Notes: generated by a model not told the origin, from the sequence alone. 64,000 nt of DNA from Streptomyces qinzhouensis (GCF_007856155.1 NZ_CP042266.1:6324001-6388000); one strand, 5' to 3'; counted from the first letter of the stretch, positions 18,678 through 27,534 are shown. A program made the numbers and translations.

Positions 18678-18896
18678 ATGGCGTCCTACACCACCACCTA
18701 CCGCGTCGGCGGAGTCCACAGCGGCCACTGCAAGGCGATCGTCAGCAAGGCGCTGCGGGATCTGGAGACCGTGAACACCGTGCAGATCGAGATATCCACC
18801 GGCCTGCTCACCCTCGACACCGCCGCCGAACCGGACGACACACTGGTCGAGACCGTGATCGAGGACGCCGGCTACGACTATCTGGGCCGTGCCTGA
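18678..18896 (+). CDS. Heavy-metal-associated (CopZ-like) domain protein with one cysteine
   Basis: A 72-residue protein covering one HMA ferredoxin-like domain: 'YTTTYRVGGVHSGHCKAIVSKAL...TVQIEIS...LVETVIEDAGYDYL'. Copper chaperones carry the pair CxxC here; this protein has Ser-Gly-His-Cys, so only one thiol remains. The ATG at 18678 has GGGGGAGGG 6-13 bases upstream and follows two CsoR-like operators. It may bind copper with one Cys plus a His or by dimerising, or act as a sensor or decoy. A T-poor hairpin terminator follows at 18984. Confidence 0.85.
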   Translation: MASYTTTYRVGGVHSGHCKAIVSKALRDLETVNTVQIEISTGLLTLDTAAEPDDTLVETVIEDAGYDYLGRA

Positions 18897-18983
18897 CCTC
18901 CGCGCGACCGGACGCGACGCACGCTGAAGGGAGGCCGATCAGGGGCACTATGACAGGACGAGCGAAGAGGCCGGGTCCTGGAG

Positions 18984-19014
18984 AGGGCGCACCCCGCCAC
19001 GGGGGTGCGCCCTT
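18984..19014. terminator. Hairpin terminator between the HMA and LacI genes
   Basis: AGGGCGCACCCC and GGGGTGCGCCCT form a perfect 12-bp stem around a 6-base loop, followed by TCC. It lies between the convergent 3' ends of the metal-binding protein gene and the LacI gene and could serve both. Confidence 0.8.
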
Positions 19015-19037
19015 CCGGGCCTTCCGTGAGAAACTCC

Positions 19038-20063
19038 CTAGCCCCGCGTCGAGTCCCCCGGCACCAGGGCGCACGGCACCTGAACGGGCTCGGGCGCACG
19101 CCCGTTCAGCAGGTCGATCAGCATCCCCGCGCAGAGCGCGCCGATCCGGCGCGGAGCCAGCGTCAGCAGGGTCAGGGCCGGACGGGTGCCCGGCTCGGCA
19201 TCGCCCATCGCGGTCACCTGGAGGTCGTCCGGGATGGCGATACCCAGCTCCTCCGCCGCGGCCAGCAGCGCTTCCCCGTACGTCTCGTTGAGCGCGTGGA
19301 CGGCATCGGGCCGGTCGCCGGCGGCCAGCAGCCGGCGGGCCGCGTCGCGCGCGGGCTCCCCGTCGCGCACCCGCTCGACCCGCGCGGGCAGCCCCCGCTC
19401 CGTACACCAGCGGGCGTAGGCCTGCTCGCTGTCCAGGGTGTACGAGTCCAGTTCGGGTCCGGTCAGCAGACCCGTCCGACGGGCCCCGCAGTCGTACAGA
19501 TGGTCCAGCACCAGCGGCAGACCCGCCGTCATATCGCTGTGGACGTACGGGATCCGGGCGTGCTCGGGGTCGAGCGGCCGGCCGTCGGTGACCAGGGCGA
19601 GCCCGCGCCGTACCGCCTCGGCGATGACGGGATCGCCCGCCACCGGGTCGACGACGATCAGGCCGTCCATCGGGATCCGGGTCCACAGATCGGTGCCGGG
19701 CCGGGCCGGGACCACGACCAGGGCGTAGTCCCGGTCGACCGCCTCGACCATGGCGCCCGCGGTCAGTGACGCGTAGTACGGGCGGTAGGTCCGCTCCCAG
19801 GCCTCGGCGCTCTGGTGTCCGGCCGCCAGTCCGACGATGCCGGTACGGCCGCTGAGCAGCACCTGCGCTGCGGGGTTGGGCCGGTAGCCGAGTTCGTCGG
19901 CGAGCTCGCGGACCCGTTCCCGGGTGCGGGCGCTGACCTTGCCCTTGCCGTTGAGGGCATGCGAGACGGTGGTGATGGAGAGCCCCGCGGCGCGTGCGAC
20001 GTCCTTGATCCCGACCGAGCGCGCGGTCTCCGGAACGTGGTGCGGTCCGGCCGGTCCGGCCAT
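19038..20063 (-). CDS. LacI-family transcriptional repressor
   Basis: A 341-residue repressor. The helix-turn-helix and hinge lie at about residues 17-65 ('VGIKDVARAAGLSITTVSHALNGKGKVSARTRERV'-type region), followed by a periplasmic-binding-protein-like effector domain ('GYRPNPAAQVLLSGRTGIVGL', 'DGLIVVDP'). The ATG at 20063 is chosen because GGAGGGG lies 7 bases upstream. It is divergent from the ABC importer genes, with two mirrored palindromes in the shared promoter region, so it probably represses both itself and the transporter until its ligand appears. Confidence 0.9.
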   Translation of the reverse strand: MAGPAGPHHVPETARSVGIKDVARAAGLSITTVSHALNGKGKVSARTRERVRELADELGYRPNPAAQVLLSGRTGIVGLAAGHQSAEAWERTYRPYYASLTAGAMVEAVDRDYALVVVPARPGTDLWTRIPMDGLIVVDPVAGDPVIAEAVRRGLALVTDGRPLDPEHARIPYVHSDMTAGLPLVLDHLYDCGARRTGLLTGPELDSYTLDSEQAYARWCTERGLPARVERVRDGEPARDAARRLLAAGDRPDAVHALNETYGEALLAAAEELGIAIPDDLQVTAMGDAEPGTRPALTLLTLAPRRIGALCAGMLIDLLNGRAPEPVQVPCALVPGDSTRG

Positions 20064-20181
20064 CGCGTATCCCCTCCTGGTGGTCGGTCGGTGGTGCGAT
20101 TCGCCCGGGTGCTCATGGTTCGTGACCGTGACGGCCGCCCCGGGCGCCCTCGGCAGCCAATCTTCGGGTATCCCTTGACTG

Positions 20182-20235
20182 CCAAAACCTTTTGGTTGAG
20201 CATATCGGCCATCCCTACCGCCCAAAAGGTTTTGG
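20182..20235. promoter_or_regulatory. Two LacI-type operators in mirror orientation
   Basis: CCAAAACCTTTTGG (20182-20195) and CCAAAAGGTTTTGG (20222-20235) are each palindromic in their arms and are exact reverse complements of each other. Their centres are 40 bp apart, about four helical turns, in the AT-rich promoter region between the divergent LacI and binding-protein genes. They are the best candidates for the repressor's binding sites. Confidence 0.82.
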
Positions 20236-20299
20236 TTCATGCTGCTTCCGGCCGCATGGCCGGATCCCGCGGCGGTCCCTGCCCATGCCTGGGAGCAAC

Positions 20300-21193
20300 G
20301 TGCGCCGCCGAACCGTCCGAGTGATCGCCCCCGCCCTGGCGGCCACCGCCGCCCTCGCGCTCACGGCCTGCGGCCAGAGCGCCCCCGGAGCCTCCTCCGG
20401 CACCGCCGTCACCAAGGCGAAGAACGGTGCCTACGGGGAGTGCAAGGTGTCCGGCGAGAAGGGCTCCGTGAAGCTCAAGACCGTCGAGAAGGGCACGCTG
20501 ACGGTGGCCGGCGATCTGCCGTCGCGCGGCTGGTGGAACGGCGATACGGTCGCCGAGATCAAGAGCGGCTTCGAGTACTGCCTGGCCGCGAATCTCGCGC
20601 ACCGGGCCGGCCTGGAGAAGCTGAAGATCCGCAATGTCTCCTTCGACGCCATGGTCGCGGGCAAGGGCAGCGGCTACGACCTCGCCATGGCCGAGATCTC
20701 CATCACCGACGAGCGCAAGAAGGCCGTCGACTTCACCAGCCCTTACTTCGACTCCAACATCGGCGTCCTGGCCAAGCCCGGCACCGTCAACGCCGGGAAC
20801 GTCCGCTCCCTGCGGCTGGGCGTCAAGCAGGCCACCTCCGGGGCGAAGTTCGTCCAGGAGATCCTCAAGCCCGCCAAGTCCGCCCAGGTCTTCCCCGGCG
20901 ACGCCGAGATGCTCGCGGCGCTCCAGGGCGGCCGGGTCGACGCCGTACTCACCGACACCGCGATCGTCCTCGGCCAGGCCAAGGGCTCCGGTGGCAAGGT
21001 CGCCGTCGTCGGCCAGTACGAGACCGGGGAGTCGTACGGCGCCCTGCTCCCCAAGGACAGCGCCAACACCTCCGCCGTCAACGGCGTCCTCGCCGAACTG
21101 ACCGGGAACGGCACCCTGGAGCAGCTGTCCGAGTCCTATCTGGGCGAGGCGCTGGGTGGCGACCCGGCAGCCGTCCCGGTCTGGAAGCTGTGA
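20300..21193 (+). CDS. Polar amino-acid-type ABC transporter substrate-binding lipoprotein
   Basis: About 297 residues with a lipoprotein signal ('RVIAPALAATAALALTAC', Cys near residue 22) and a family-3 solute-binding fold ('GTLTVAGDLPSRGWW', 'FDAMVAGKGSGYDLAMAEISITDERKKAVDFTSPYF'). Such proteins bind amino acids or amino-acid conjugates outside the membrane. The GTG at 20300 is chosen because GGGAG precedes it; an ATG at 20285 in frame has no ribosome site. Two internal cysteines near 'YGECK' and 'YCLAAN' may form a disulfide. First gene of an importer operon controlled by the adjacent LacI protein. Confidence 0.85.
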   Translation: MRRRTVRVIAPALAATAALALTACGQSAPGASSGTAVTKAKNGAYGECKVSGEKGSVKLKTVEKGTLTVAGDLPSRGWWNGDTVAEIKSGFEYCLAANLAHRAGLEKLKIRNVSFDAMVAGKGSGYDLAMAEISITDERKKAVDFTSPYFDSNIGVLAKPGTVNAGNVRSLRLGVKQATSGAKFVQEILKPAKSAQVFPGDAEMLAALQGGRVDAVLTDTAIVLGQAKGSGGKVAVVGQYETGESYGALLPKDSANTSAVNGVLAELTGNGTLEQLSESYLGEALGGDPAAVPVWKL

Positions 21194-22305
21194 TGACGAC
21201 CGCCGCTCCCGCTCCCGCCGCCGAGCAGGCCGGTCCGGTGCCCGCGCCCGTCCGGGTGCCGGTGCCGACCGTCCTCGCGCCCGTCGCGCTGGTCGTCGCC
21301 GGAACCGCCGTCGTCCTCGCCGTCCGGACCGCGACCGTGCTCTGGCAGGCGTCTCCCGACAGCGGTGCCTGGTCCTACGGACTCAAGGCGGTCGCCGCCC
21401 TCGGGGCCCTGGCCGCGCTCGCGGTACTCAAGCCCGTCGCCGAGGCGCTGCGCCACAGCGCCCGGGCCCGGGCCGCCACGGAGCCCGGCCGGATCGCCGA
21501 GGCCCGCGCCGAGGCGGCCGACGCCCGGGAGTCCGCCCGGGTCGCGCTGGGCGGTTCGCTCGCCGTCGTCGTACTGACCGTGCTGACGGTCTTTCTGCTC
21601 GCCAACGACCAGGCCGTCCAGGCCACCTTCTTCGACCCGGACGCCATCTCCTCCAGCTTCGGCGATGTCACCGCCGCCTTCGGCACCAATGTCTTCATCG
21701 CCGTCGCCGCCGAGGCGTTCGTCCTGGTCTGGGGCCTGGTCCTGGCGGTCGCCAAGCTCGCCCCCGGGCGCGCCGGGCGTCCGCTGCGCCGGCTGGCCAC
21801 CGCGTACATCGACATCTTCCGCGCGGTCCCCAGCATCGTCATCATCTATCTCATCGGCTTCGGGCTGCCGCTCGCGCAGATCCCCGGCCTCAGCTCGCTC
21901 AGCCCGACCTGGGCCGCGATCCTGGCGCTCACCCTCACCTACGGGGCGTACGTCGCCGAGGTGTACCGCTCCGGCATCGACTCCATTCACTGGAGCCAGA
22001 CCGCGGCCGCCCGCTCGCTGGGCCTCTCGCACGCCCGGACCCTGCGTCATGTCGTCGTGCCGCAGGCCGTGCGCCGGGTCACCCCGCCGCTGCTGAACGA
22101 CTTCATCGGTCTCCAGAAGGACACCGCGCTGGTCACCGTCATCGGCACCATCGACGCCTTCAACCAGGCCAAGATCTACGCGTCCAACGAGTTCAACCTC
22201 TCCTCGGTGACCGTGGTGGCCGCGCTCTTCGTGGTGATCACCATTCCGCAGACCCGGTTCGCCGACCGGCTGCTGGCCCGCGGCGGCGCAGGGAAGGACA
22301 GCTAA
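21193..22305 (+). CDS. Amino-acid-type ABC transporter permease with long N-terminal extension
   Basis: A 370-residue membrane protein. The last 210 residues are a HisM/GlnP permease with the EAA loop 'QTAAARSLGLSHARTLRHVVVPQA' region and several helices. Ahead of it lie about 160 extra residues: two predicted helices (residues 25-45 and 55-75), a charged Ala/Glu/Arg stretch resembling a coiled coil ('ARAEAADARESAR') and another helix. The family is usually 220-300 residues. It starts one base inside the binding-protein stop and overlaps the ATPase gene by one base. Confidence 0.88.
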   Translation: MTTAAPAPAAEQAGPVPAPVRVPVPTVLAPVALVVAGTAVVLAVRTATVLWQASPDSGAWSYGLKAVAALGALAALAVLKPVAEALRHSARARAATEPGRIAEARAEAADARESARVALGGSLAVVVLTVLTVFLLANDQAVQATFFDPDAISSSFGDVTAAFGTNVFIAVAAEAFVLVWGLVLAVAKLAPGRAGRPLRRLATAYIDIFRAVPSIVIIYLIGFGLPLAQIPGLSSLSPTWAAILALTLTYGAYVAEVYRSGIDSIHWSQTAAARSLGLSHARTLRHVVVPQAVRRVTPPLLNDFIGLQKDTALVTVIGTIDAFNQAKIYASNEFNLSSVTVVAALFVVITIPQTRFADRLLARGGAGKDS

Positions 22306-23048
22306 TGGCATTCCTGGACATCGAGGGCATCCGGAAGTCCTACGGCGGCCACGAGGTGCTGCGCGGACTCGATCTGACGGTGGAACAGCACCAGGTCGTC
22401 ACCCTCATCGGTGCCTCGGGCTGCGGCAAGTCGACCCTGCTGCGCTGCATCAACGCCCTGGAGGAGATCGACGGCGGCCGGATCGTCCTGGACGGCGATC
22501 CCATCTCGGGGCGCGGCGTCGACGTCGACCGGCTCCGGCGCGACGTCGGCATCGTCTTCCAGCACTACAACCTCTTCCCGCATATGGACGTGCTGCGTAA
22601 CATCACGCTCGCGCCCACCGTGCTGGGCCGTGCCACGAAGGAGGAGGCCGAGGCGACCGCCGTCGAACTGCTCCGGCGGATCGGCCTCGCGGACAAGGCG
22701 ACCGCCCTGCCCGACCGGCTCTCCGGCGGCCAGCAGCAGCGCGTGGCCATCGTCCGGGCCCTCGCCATGCGGCCCCGGCTGCTGCTGCTCGACGAGATCA
22801 CCTCGGCCCTCGACCCCGAACTCGTCGCCGAGGTCCTCGCCATCGTGCGCGATCTGGCCGAGGACGGTATGACCATGCTGCTCGCCACGCACGAGATGGG
22901 CTTCGCCCGGGATGTGGCGAACAAGGTGTGCTTCCTCCACCAGGGCACCGTCCTGGAGGAGGGCCCGCCGGAGCAGATCTTCGGCGAACCCCGAGAGGAG
23001 CGCACCAAGGCGTTCCTCCAGCAGATTGTGGAGGCAGGTCGGCTGTGA
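22305..23048 (+). CDS. Amino-acid-type ABC transporter ATP-binding protein
   Basis: A 247-residue ATPase of the GlnQ/HisP class: Walker A 'GASGCGKST' (about 37-45), Q-loop 'VGIVFQHYNLFPHM', signature 'LSGGQQQR', Walker B 'LLLLDEITSALDPE' and 'ATHEMGFARDVA'. It drives uptake through the upstream permease. In the Walker B 'DEITSALD', the usual P is replaced by I, seen in some members of this class. It overlaps both neighbours by one to four bases. Confidence 0.92.
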   Translation: MAFLDIEGIRKSYGGHEVLRGLDLTVEQHQVVTLIGASGCGKSTLLRCINALEEIDGGRIVLDGDPISGRGVDVDRLRRDVGIVFQHYNLFPHMDVLRNITLAPTVLGRATKEEAEATAVELLRRIGLADKATALPDRLSGGQQQRVAIVRALAMRPRLLLLDEITSALDPELVAEVLAIVRDLAEDGMTMLLATHEMGFARDVANKVCFLHQGTVLEEGPPEQIFGEPREERTKAFLQQIVEAGRL

Positions 23049-23800
23049 CCAAGTCGCAGGTCATCCCCCGGATCCTGGTGATCCAGCACGAGGACGGCAC
23101 CGGCCCGGGACTGGTGGGCGAGGAACTGACGGCGGCCGGGCTGGCGCTGCACCTGGTCCACCCGTGGGACGGGGACGAGCTGCCCGCGTCCCTCGACGGC
23201 TACGCGGGACTGCTCGTGCTGGGCGGCGCGCCCAACGCGGAGGACGAGGAGGCCGCGCCCTGGCTGCCCGCCGTGCGGGTCCTCGTCCGCGAGGCCGTCG
23301 ACTCCTCGGCGCCGCTGCTCGGGATATGCCTCGGCGGCCAGATCATGGCCGCCGCGCTGGGCGGTTCGGTCCATGTGCGCTCTCAGGGGCCCGAGGTGGG
23401 GGCCGTACCGCTGCGCAGACTGCCCGCCGCCGACGGGGACCCGGTGTTCGGCTCGGTACCCGAGGGGGCGCCGGCCGCCCAGTGGCACTGGGACGAGATC
23501 GGCGCCCTGCCCCCCGGCGCCGTCCCGCTGCTGACCGGTGACGACTGCCCCCACCAGGCCTTCCGCATCGGCCCGCGGGCCTGGGGCGTGCAGTTCCACC
23601 CCGAGGTCCTCGGCGACGCCATCGCCGACTGGTCCCTCTCGGACGGTCCCGCCGTCGCCCGTGCGGGCGGCGACCCCGAAGCGGCCGTCGCCTCGGTCCG
23701 CGGCGCCGAGGCGGAACTCCGCGCGGTGTGGTCACGGACGGCCCGGTCCTGGGCGGGTGTCGTACTCGGCGACGGCCCCGGGGACCGGCAGGATCCGTAA
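23045..23800 (+). CDS. Class I glutamine amidotransferase
   Basis: A 251-residue triad glutamine amidotransferase: nucleophile in 'LLGICLGGQIMA' (Cys about residue 96), and the His-Glu pair in 'WGVQFHPEV'. The GTG start at 23045 overlaps the ATPase stop, so it is made with the importer. Stand-alone enzymes of this class hydrolyse glutamine or gamma-glutamyl compounds. Here it probably deamidates or cleaves what the transporter brings in; no partner synthetase is present. Substrate not known. Confidence 0.85.
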   Translation: MTKSQVIPRILVIQHEDGTGPGLVGEELTAAGLALHLVHPWDGDELPASLDGYAGLLVLGGAPNAEDEEAAPWLPAVRVLVREAVDSSAPLLGICLGGQIMAAALGGSVHVRSQGPEVGAVPLRRLPAADGDPVFGSVPEGAPAAQWHWDEIGALPPGAVPLLTGDDCPHQAFRIGPRAWGVQFHPEVLGDAIADWSLSDGPAVARAGGDPEAAVASVRGAEAELRAVWSRTARSWAGVVLGDGPGDRQDP

Positions 23801-23827
23801 GGAGCCCTGGGCGGATCCCGGGCCGCT

Positions 23828-23863
23828 GCTTCCGGCCGGCCCGGCCGGTCCCGCGCCGGAAGC
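23828..23863. terminator. Possible hairpin terminator between amidotransferase and DUF3152 genes
   Basis: GCTTCCGGC and GCCGGAAGC form a 9-bp stem around an 18-base GC-rich loop that can extend the stem. It sits between convergent genes and could end both transcripts. Confidence 0.45.
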
Positions 23864-23908
23864 GGGTGGGGCCGCCCGTACCCCAAATCCCCCTGCGGGA
23901 GGCGCCCG

Positions 23909-24814
23909 TCAGGGTTCCGGCGGGCCGTCGATCAGCTTGCCCGCCCGGTCGTACACCCAGGGATTCGCGGTACAGCCCTTCAGTCCCTTTATCTGCTGCA
24001 TCATCGCCGGCGCCGGGCGGCCGCGGCCGGGGCAGCCCCGGTGGCCGTGGCCGAGGACATGGCCGGCCTCATGATTGATGATCAGGGCGTGGTAGTCCGC
24101 CGGGCGGCCCCGGTACTGGGGGCTGAGCTCGATCCAGCGGCGCACATTGACCACCAGATGCGGCGCGTTGGCGCAGTTGACCCGGCCCTCGGTCTTCAGC
24201 CCCCAGCGCCCGCAGAGACGGTCGGTGGTACCGGGGGAGACCACATGGACCAGCATGTCGTACGGGGGAGATCCGACCCGCTGGAAGGACGCGGCGCCCT
24301 GCCGGGTCCAGCCGCGGGGGTCGCGGAGGATGCCGTCGATCTCGGCGGCGAGCTCGTCGACGTCCAGACCGGTGCCGTCCTCCAGTTTCACTCCGTAGCG
24401 GACGAGCCGCCCCTTGGTCCCGGCCCGGGTGCCGGTGCCCTTGGCCCAGGTGTACGTACCGGGGCCGTTGACCGGGTAGCGGGCCTGTGCGGCCGGCCGG
24501 TCCTCGCCGCGGGACGGCGGTTCGGCCGCGGCGGACGGGCGGGACGGGGGTGCGGAGGGCGTGGGCCCGTCGTTCACGGGGGCGGTCGGACGGGGCGGCG
24601 GCGTGGCGCCGTCGTCGGCGGCCCGGTCCGGCAGCAGGGCGAGACCGGCCCAGCCGACCGCGCCCGTACAGACGAGCAGCAGCAGGACCCGGAGCGCCGC
24701 CGCGGCGGGGGAGCGGCGGCCGCGCCGGGCCCGCCGTCCGCCCCGGGGCGCCGTGCGGTGCGAGCGGCGGCTGCTCCCGGGGTGGGGCGCGGTCGGGAGC
24801 CGGCGGTCAGCCAT
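23909..24814 (-). CDS. DUF3152 protein, zinc-metalloprotease-like, membrane anchored
   Basis: A 301-residue protein. A basic N-terminus precedes one transmembrane helix (about residues 42-62) and a Pro/Ala/Ser-rich linker; the DUF3152 domain follows ('GTYTWAKGTG', 'YDMLVHVVSPGTTDRLCG', 'NCANAPHLVVNVRRW'). It contains 'HEAGHVLGHGH', the HExxHxxxxxH zinc motif of metzincin-like proteases, followed by 'RGCPGRG'. The domain should face the outside. The substrate is unknown. It is divergent from the two-component genes. Confidence 0.82.
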   Translation of the reverse strand: MADRRLPTAPHPGSSRRSHRTAPRGGRRARRGRRSPAAAALRVLLLLVCTGAVGWAGLALLPDRAADDGATPPPRPTAPVNDGPTPSAPPSRPSAAAEPPSRGEDRPAAQARYPVNGPGTYTWAKGTGTRAGTKGRLVRYGVKLEDGTGLDVDELAAEIDGILRDPRGWTRQGAASFQRVGSPPYDMLVHVVSPGTTDRLCGRWGLKTEGRVNCANAPHLVVNVRRWIELSPQYRGRPADYHALIINHEAGHVLGHGHRGCPGRGRPAPAMMQQIKGLKGCTANPWVYDRAGKLIDGPPEP

Positions 24815-25118
24815 GGGAGTTCAGCCTTCGTCGGAGACGTTCGGAACGGGCCGGATCCCGTCCGCGCGGCGCCCGTCGGCCCGTGACGCCTCCGGCCGTC
24901 GCAGCGGACGGCCGGGGAAACCCACCGGTGCGCGGGGACGAGGGAAGGCGCCGCGGTCCTGCTCCGGGGACGGCGGACGATGCCGGGCGGTGGCCACGGC
25001 CCGCGCACAGTTCACCCGAAGAAGCGTGCGATCACGGTGAGCGTATCCACTCACATGGTTTTCACATCGGACGCGGATACTTGATCCAGGCGAACGCGGT
25101 GAGGAGCGGTGGAAACGC
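24815..25118. other. Divergent promoter region, DUF3152 / response regulator
   Basis: About 300 bases with no gene. The part nearest the response regulator is less GC-rich (GCGTATCCACTCACATGGTTTTC area, 25040-25080) and probably holds its promoter. No strong repeat or hairpin was found. Confidence 0.5.
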
Positions 25119-25775
25119 ATGAGGGTGCTGGTGGTCGAGGACGAGGAGCTGCTCGCCGGGGCGATGGCCGAAGGGCTGCGGGACGAGGGCCTGGCGGTGG
25201 ACGTCGTTCACGACGGGGCGGCCGCACTGGAGAACCTGGCGGTGCACGCGTACGACGTGATGGTGCTCGACCGGGATCTTCCGCTGGTCCACGGCGACGA
25301 GGTGCTCCGCCGTACGGTCGCCGCCGGCGCCGAGGTACGGGTGCTGATGCTCACGGTCTCCACCACCGTCGCCGAACGGGTCGCGGGCCTCGGCCTGGGT
25401 GCCGACGACTATCTGACCAAGCCGTTCGCGTTCGCCGAACTCGTGGCCCGGATCCGGGCGCTGGGCCGCCGCTCGCGGCCCGCCGTACCGCCCGTACTGG
25501 AGCGCGCGGGCATCAGACTGGATCCGAATCTGCGCCAGACCACCCGCGACGGCCGGTACATCGCCCTGTCCCGCAAGGAGTTCGCGGTGCTGGAGGAGCT
25601 GCTCCGCGCCGACGGTGCCCCGGTATCGGCGGAGGCACTGCTGGAGCGTGCCTGGGACCAGAACGTGGATCCGTTCACCACCGTCGTCCGGGTCACCATG
25701 CGCTCCCTGCGGCGCAAGCTGGGCGACGATCCCGTCATCGAGACGCTGACCGGCGTGGGTTACCGCATCCGATGA
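25119..25775 (+). CDS. OmpR-family response regulator
   Basis: A 218-residue cytoplasmic DNA-binding regulator. The receiver domain carries the acidic pair ('VVEDEEL'), the phosphorylated aspartate in 'DVMVLDRDLPLVHG' (about residue 51), and lysine in 'YLTKPFAFAELVARI'. A winged-helix DNA-binding domain follows from residue about 125 ('LSRKEFAVLEELLRADG', 'VRVTMRSLRRKLG'). It overlaps its kinase gene in ATGA, so the two form a pair. No target is evident in the window. Confidence 0.93.
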   Translation: MRVLVVEDEELLAGAMAEGLRDEGLAVDVVHDGAAALENLAVHAYDVMVLDRDLPLVHGDEVLRRTVAAGAEVRVLMLTVSTTVAERVAGLGLGADDYLTKPFAFAELVARIRALGRRSRPAVPPVLERAGIRLDPNLRQTTRDGRYIALSRKEFAVLEELLRADGAPVSAEALLERAWDQNVDPFTTVVRVTMRSLRRKLGDDPVIETLTGVGYRIR

Positions 25776-27175
25776 TCCCGCGCGCGCTCGGCGGCAGCCT
25801 GCGGGTCCGGCTGACCGTCGTCTTCGGTCTGATGTTCTTCGTCGCCGGCGCGGCGATCTTCGGCGGGGCGCTGATCCTGGTGGGGAACAGCATGCAGTAC
25901 ACCCTCTCGCTGCCGTTTCCCACCACCGAGCACACGCCGGATGCCCCGCCGTGGCAGAAACCGGTGGCGCCCGGACCCACCGACGGCCGGATGTTCGGAC
26001 CGGCGGAACCCGCGTCGCCCGACGAAGTGCCGACGCCCGCGTACGAACTGAGCGACGGGCCGACGGGCGACGTCACGGTGAAGCCCACGAACAACACGAA
26101 CAACACGAACAACACGGAGAACGCGGAGAACGCGGACAGCCCCACTCGTACGCCCGACGGCTTCACCGCGAAACCGGGCGTCACCATCGATCCGGCGTCC
26201 CGGGACCATGTCCTCGCCTCCATGCAGACCAATCTCATCGCCAAGGGCGGGCTGACGGTGCTCGGGGTCGGGGTGGTCGCCACCACGATGGGCTGGCTGG
26301 TGGCCGGACGGCTGCTGCGCCCGCTCAACCGGATCACCTCCACCGCCGAGCGCATCGCGGGCCGCACGCTGCACCAGCGCATCGGTCTCGACCAGCCGCC
26401 CGGTGAGGTCAAACGGCTCGCCGACTCCTTCGACAGCATGCTGGACCGGCTGGACCAGGCCTTCGCCGGCCAGGACCGGTTCATCGCCAATGCCGCCCAT
26501 GAGCTCAAAACCCCGCTGGCGGTGGGCCGGACCCTGGTCGAGGTCGCCGTCGCCCGGCGCCACGCGCCCCCCGAGGTACGGCAGCTGGGCGAGAACCTCC
26601 TCGCGGTCAACGAGCGCCATGAGCGGCTGATCGACTCCCTGCTCACCCTGGCCCGTGCGGAGAGCGCGCCGGCCGAGAGCCATCCCGTCGACCTCGCGGC
26701 GGTCGCCGAGTCCGTCCTCACCCAGACGGCCGCCGACGCGGATCGCCGGGGACTGACGGTGCAGCGGATCCTGGTGCCCGCGCCCGCCCTCGGCGATCCC
26801 GTGCTCCTCGAACAACTCGTCCGCAATCTCGTGGACAACGCGGTCAAGTACAACGTCCCGGACGGACTGCTCACCGTGCGCACCGGGACCGGACCGCTGG
26901 GCGCGTACATCGCGGTCGGCAACACCGGTGCCGTCATCGAGGCCCATGAGATCCCGGTGCTGTTCGAGCCGTTCCGCAGACTGACCGACCGGGTCGGTTC
27001 GGCGCGCGGCAGCGGCCTCGGGCTGTCCATCGTGCGGGCGGTGGCCCGTACCCACCAGGGCGACACCACCGCCGAACCCCGGGCCGGAGGTGGACTCACG
27101 GTGACCGCGACCCTGCCCCTGCCGAAATACGGGAGTCACGGGCCGGTCGCGGCAACTGGCCGCCACCGGCGGTGA
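25772..27175 (+). CDS. Membrane sensor histidine kinase
   Basis: A 467-residue kinase. Two transmembrane helices (about residues 15-37 and 155-180) bracket an extracellular sensor of about 115 residues that contains an Asn/Thr repeat ('NNTNNTNNTENAENA', encoded by AACAACACG units) flanked by Pro-rich sequence. A HAMP domain follows, then the H box 'AAHELKTPLAV' and the ATPase domain with N box 'NLVDNAVKYN' and G box 'GSGLGLSIV'. It should phosphorylate the response regulator encoded immediately upstream. The signal is unknown; the repeat looks like a flexible spacer. Confidence 0.92.
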   Translation: MIPRALGGSLRVRLTVVFGLMFFVAGAAIFGGALILVGNSMQYTLSLPFPTTEHTPDAPPWQKPVAPGPTDGRMFGPAEPASPDEVPTPAYELSDGPTGDVTVKPTNNTNNTNNTENAENADSPTRTPDGFTAKPGVTIDPASRDHVLASMQTNLIAKGGLTVLGVGVVATTMGWLVAGRLLRPLNRITSTAERIAGRTLHQRIGLDQPPGEVKRLADSFDSMLDRLDQAFAGQDRFIANAAHELKTPLAVGRTLVEVAVARRHAPPEVRQLGENLLAVNERHERLIDSLLTLARAESAPAESHPVDLAAVAESVLTQTAADADRRGLTVQRILVPAPALGDPVLLEQLVRNLVDNAVKYNVPDGLLTVRTGTGPLGAYIAVGNTGAVIEAHEIPVLFEPFRRLTDRVGSARGSGLGLSIVRAVARTHQGDTTAEPRAGGGLTVTATLPLPKYGSHGPVAATGRHRR

Positions 27176-27534
27176 GCTGACCCCGGCCCGGCCGTCGGCA
27201 GAACCCCGGCGGCCGGTCCGGCCGTCTCCGGCCCTGTGCTTGGGGTGGACCCCGGCATCACCCCGCCCGGCCGGAGTGGCACATGGCACATGTGGTGGAC
27301 GTGGTGTTTAGATCCGTATGCGTACTTTGCGCACCTCGCCCGTACGCCCGCTCGTCCCTGTCGTCACTGCGACAGGTTGAAATCGGTTCGGACGAAGGGG
27401 TCCGGGCCGGGTAGCGGGCCGGTGGGCGGCGAACCCGCTCAGGTGCGAGGGCGTATGTACGCACGACGAATCCGGCTTTCATCACGACCAGGCGACAGGT
27501 GTGTCCTGCCGTCTCCGCAGTAAGGGTTCTTCAC
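27176..27534. other. Promoter region before the P450/terpene cyclase operon
   Basis: About 360 bases without a gene. 27290-27330 is relatively AT-rich (GTGGTGTTTAGATCC) and contains the repeat CACATGGCACATGTGG, a possible promoter or operator. No clear terminator follows the histidine kinase gene. Confidence 0.45.

Noticed and set aside
17828..18679. 283-residue minus-strand frame in the gene-free region
   Set aside because: Arg/Pro/Ser-rich, no ribosome site or domain, and it overlaps the CsoR-like operators.
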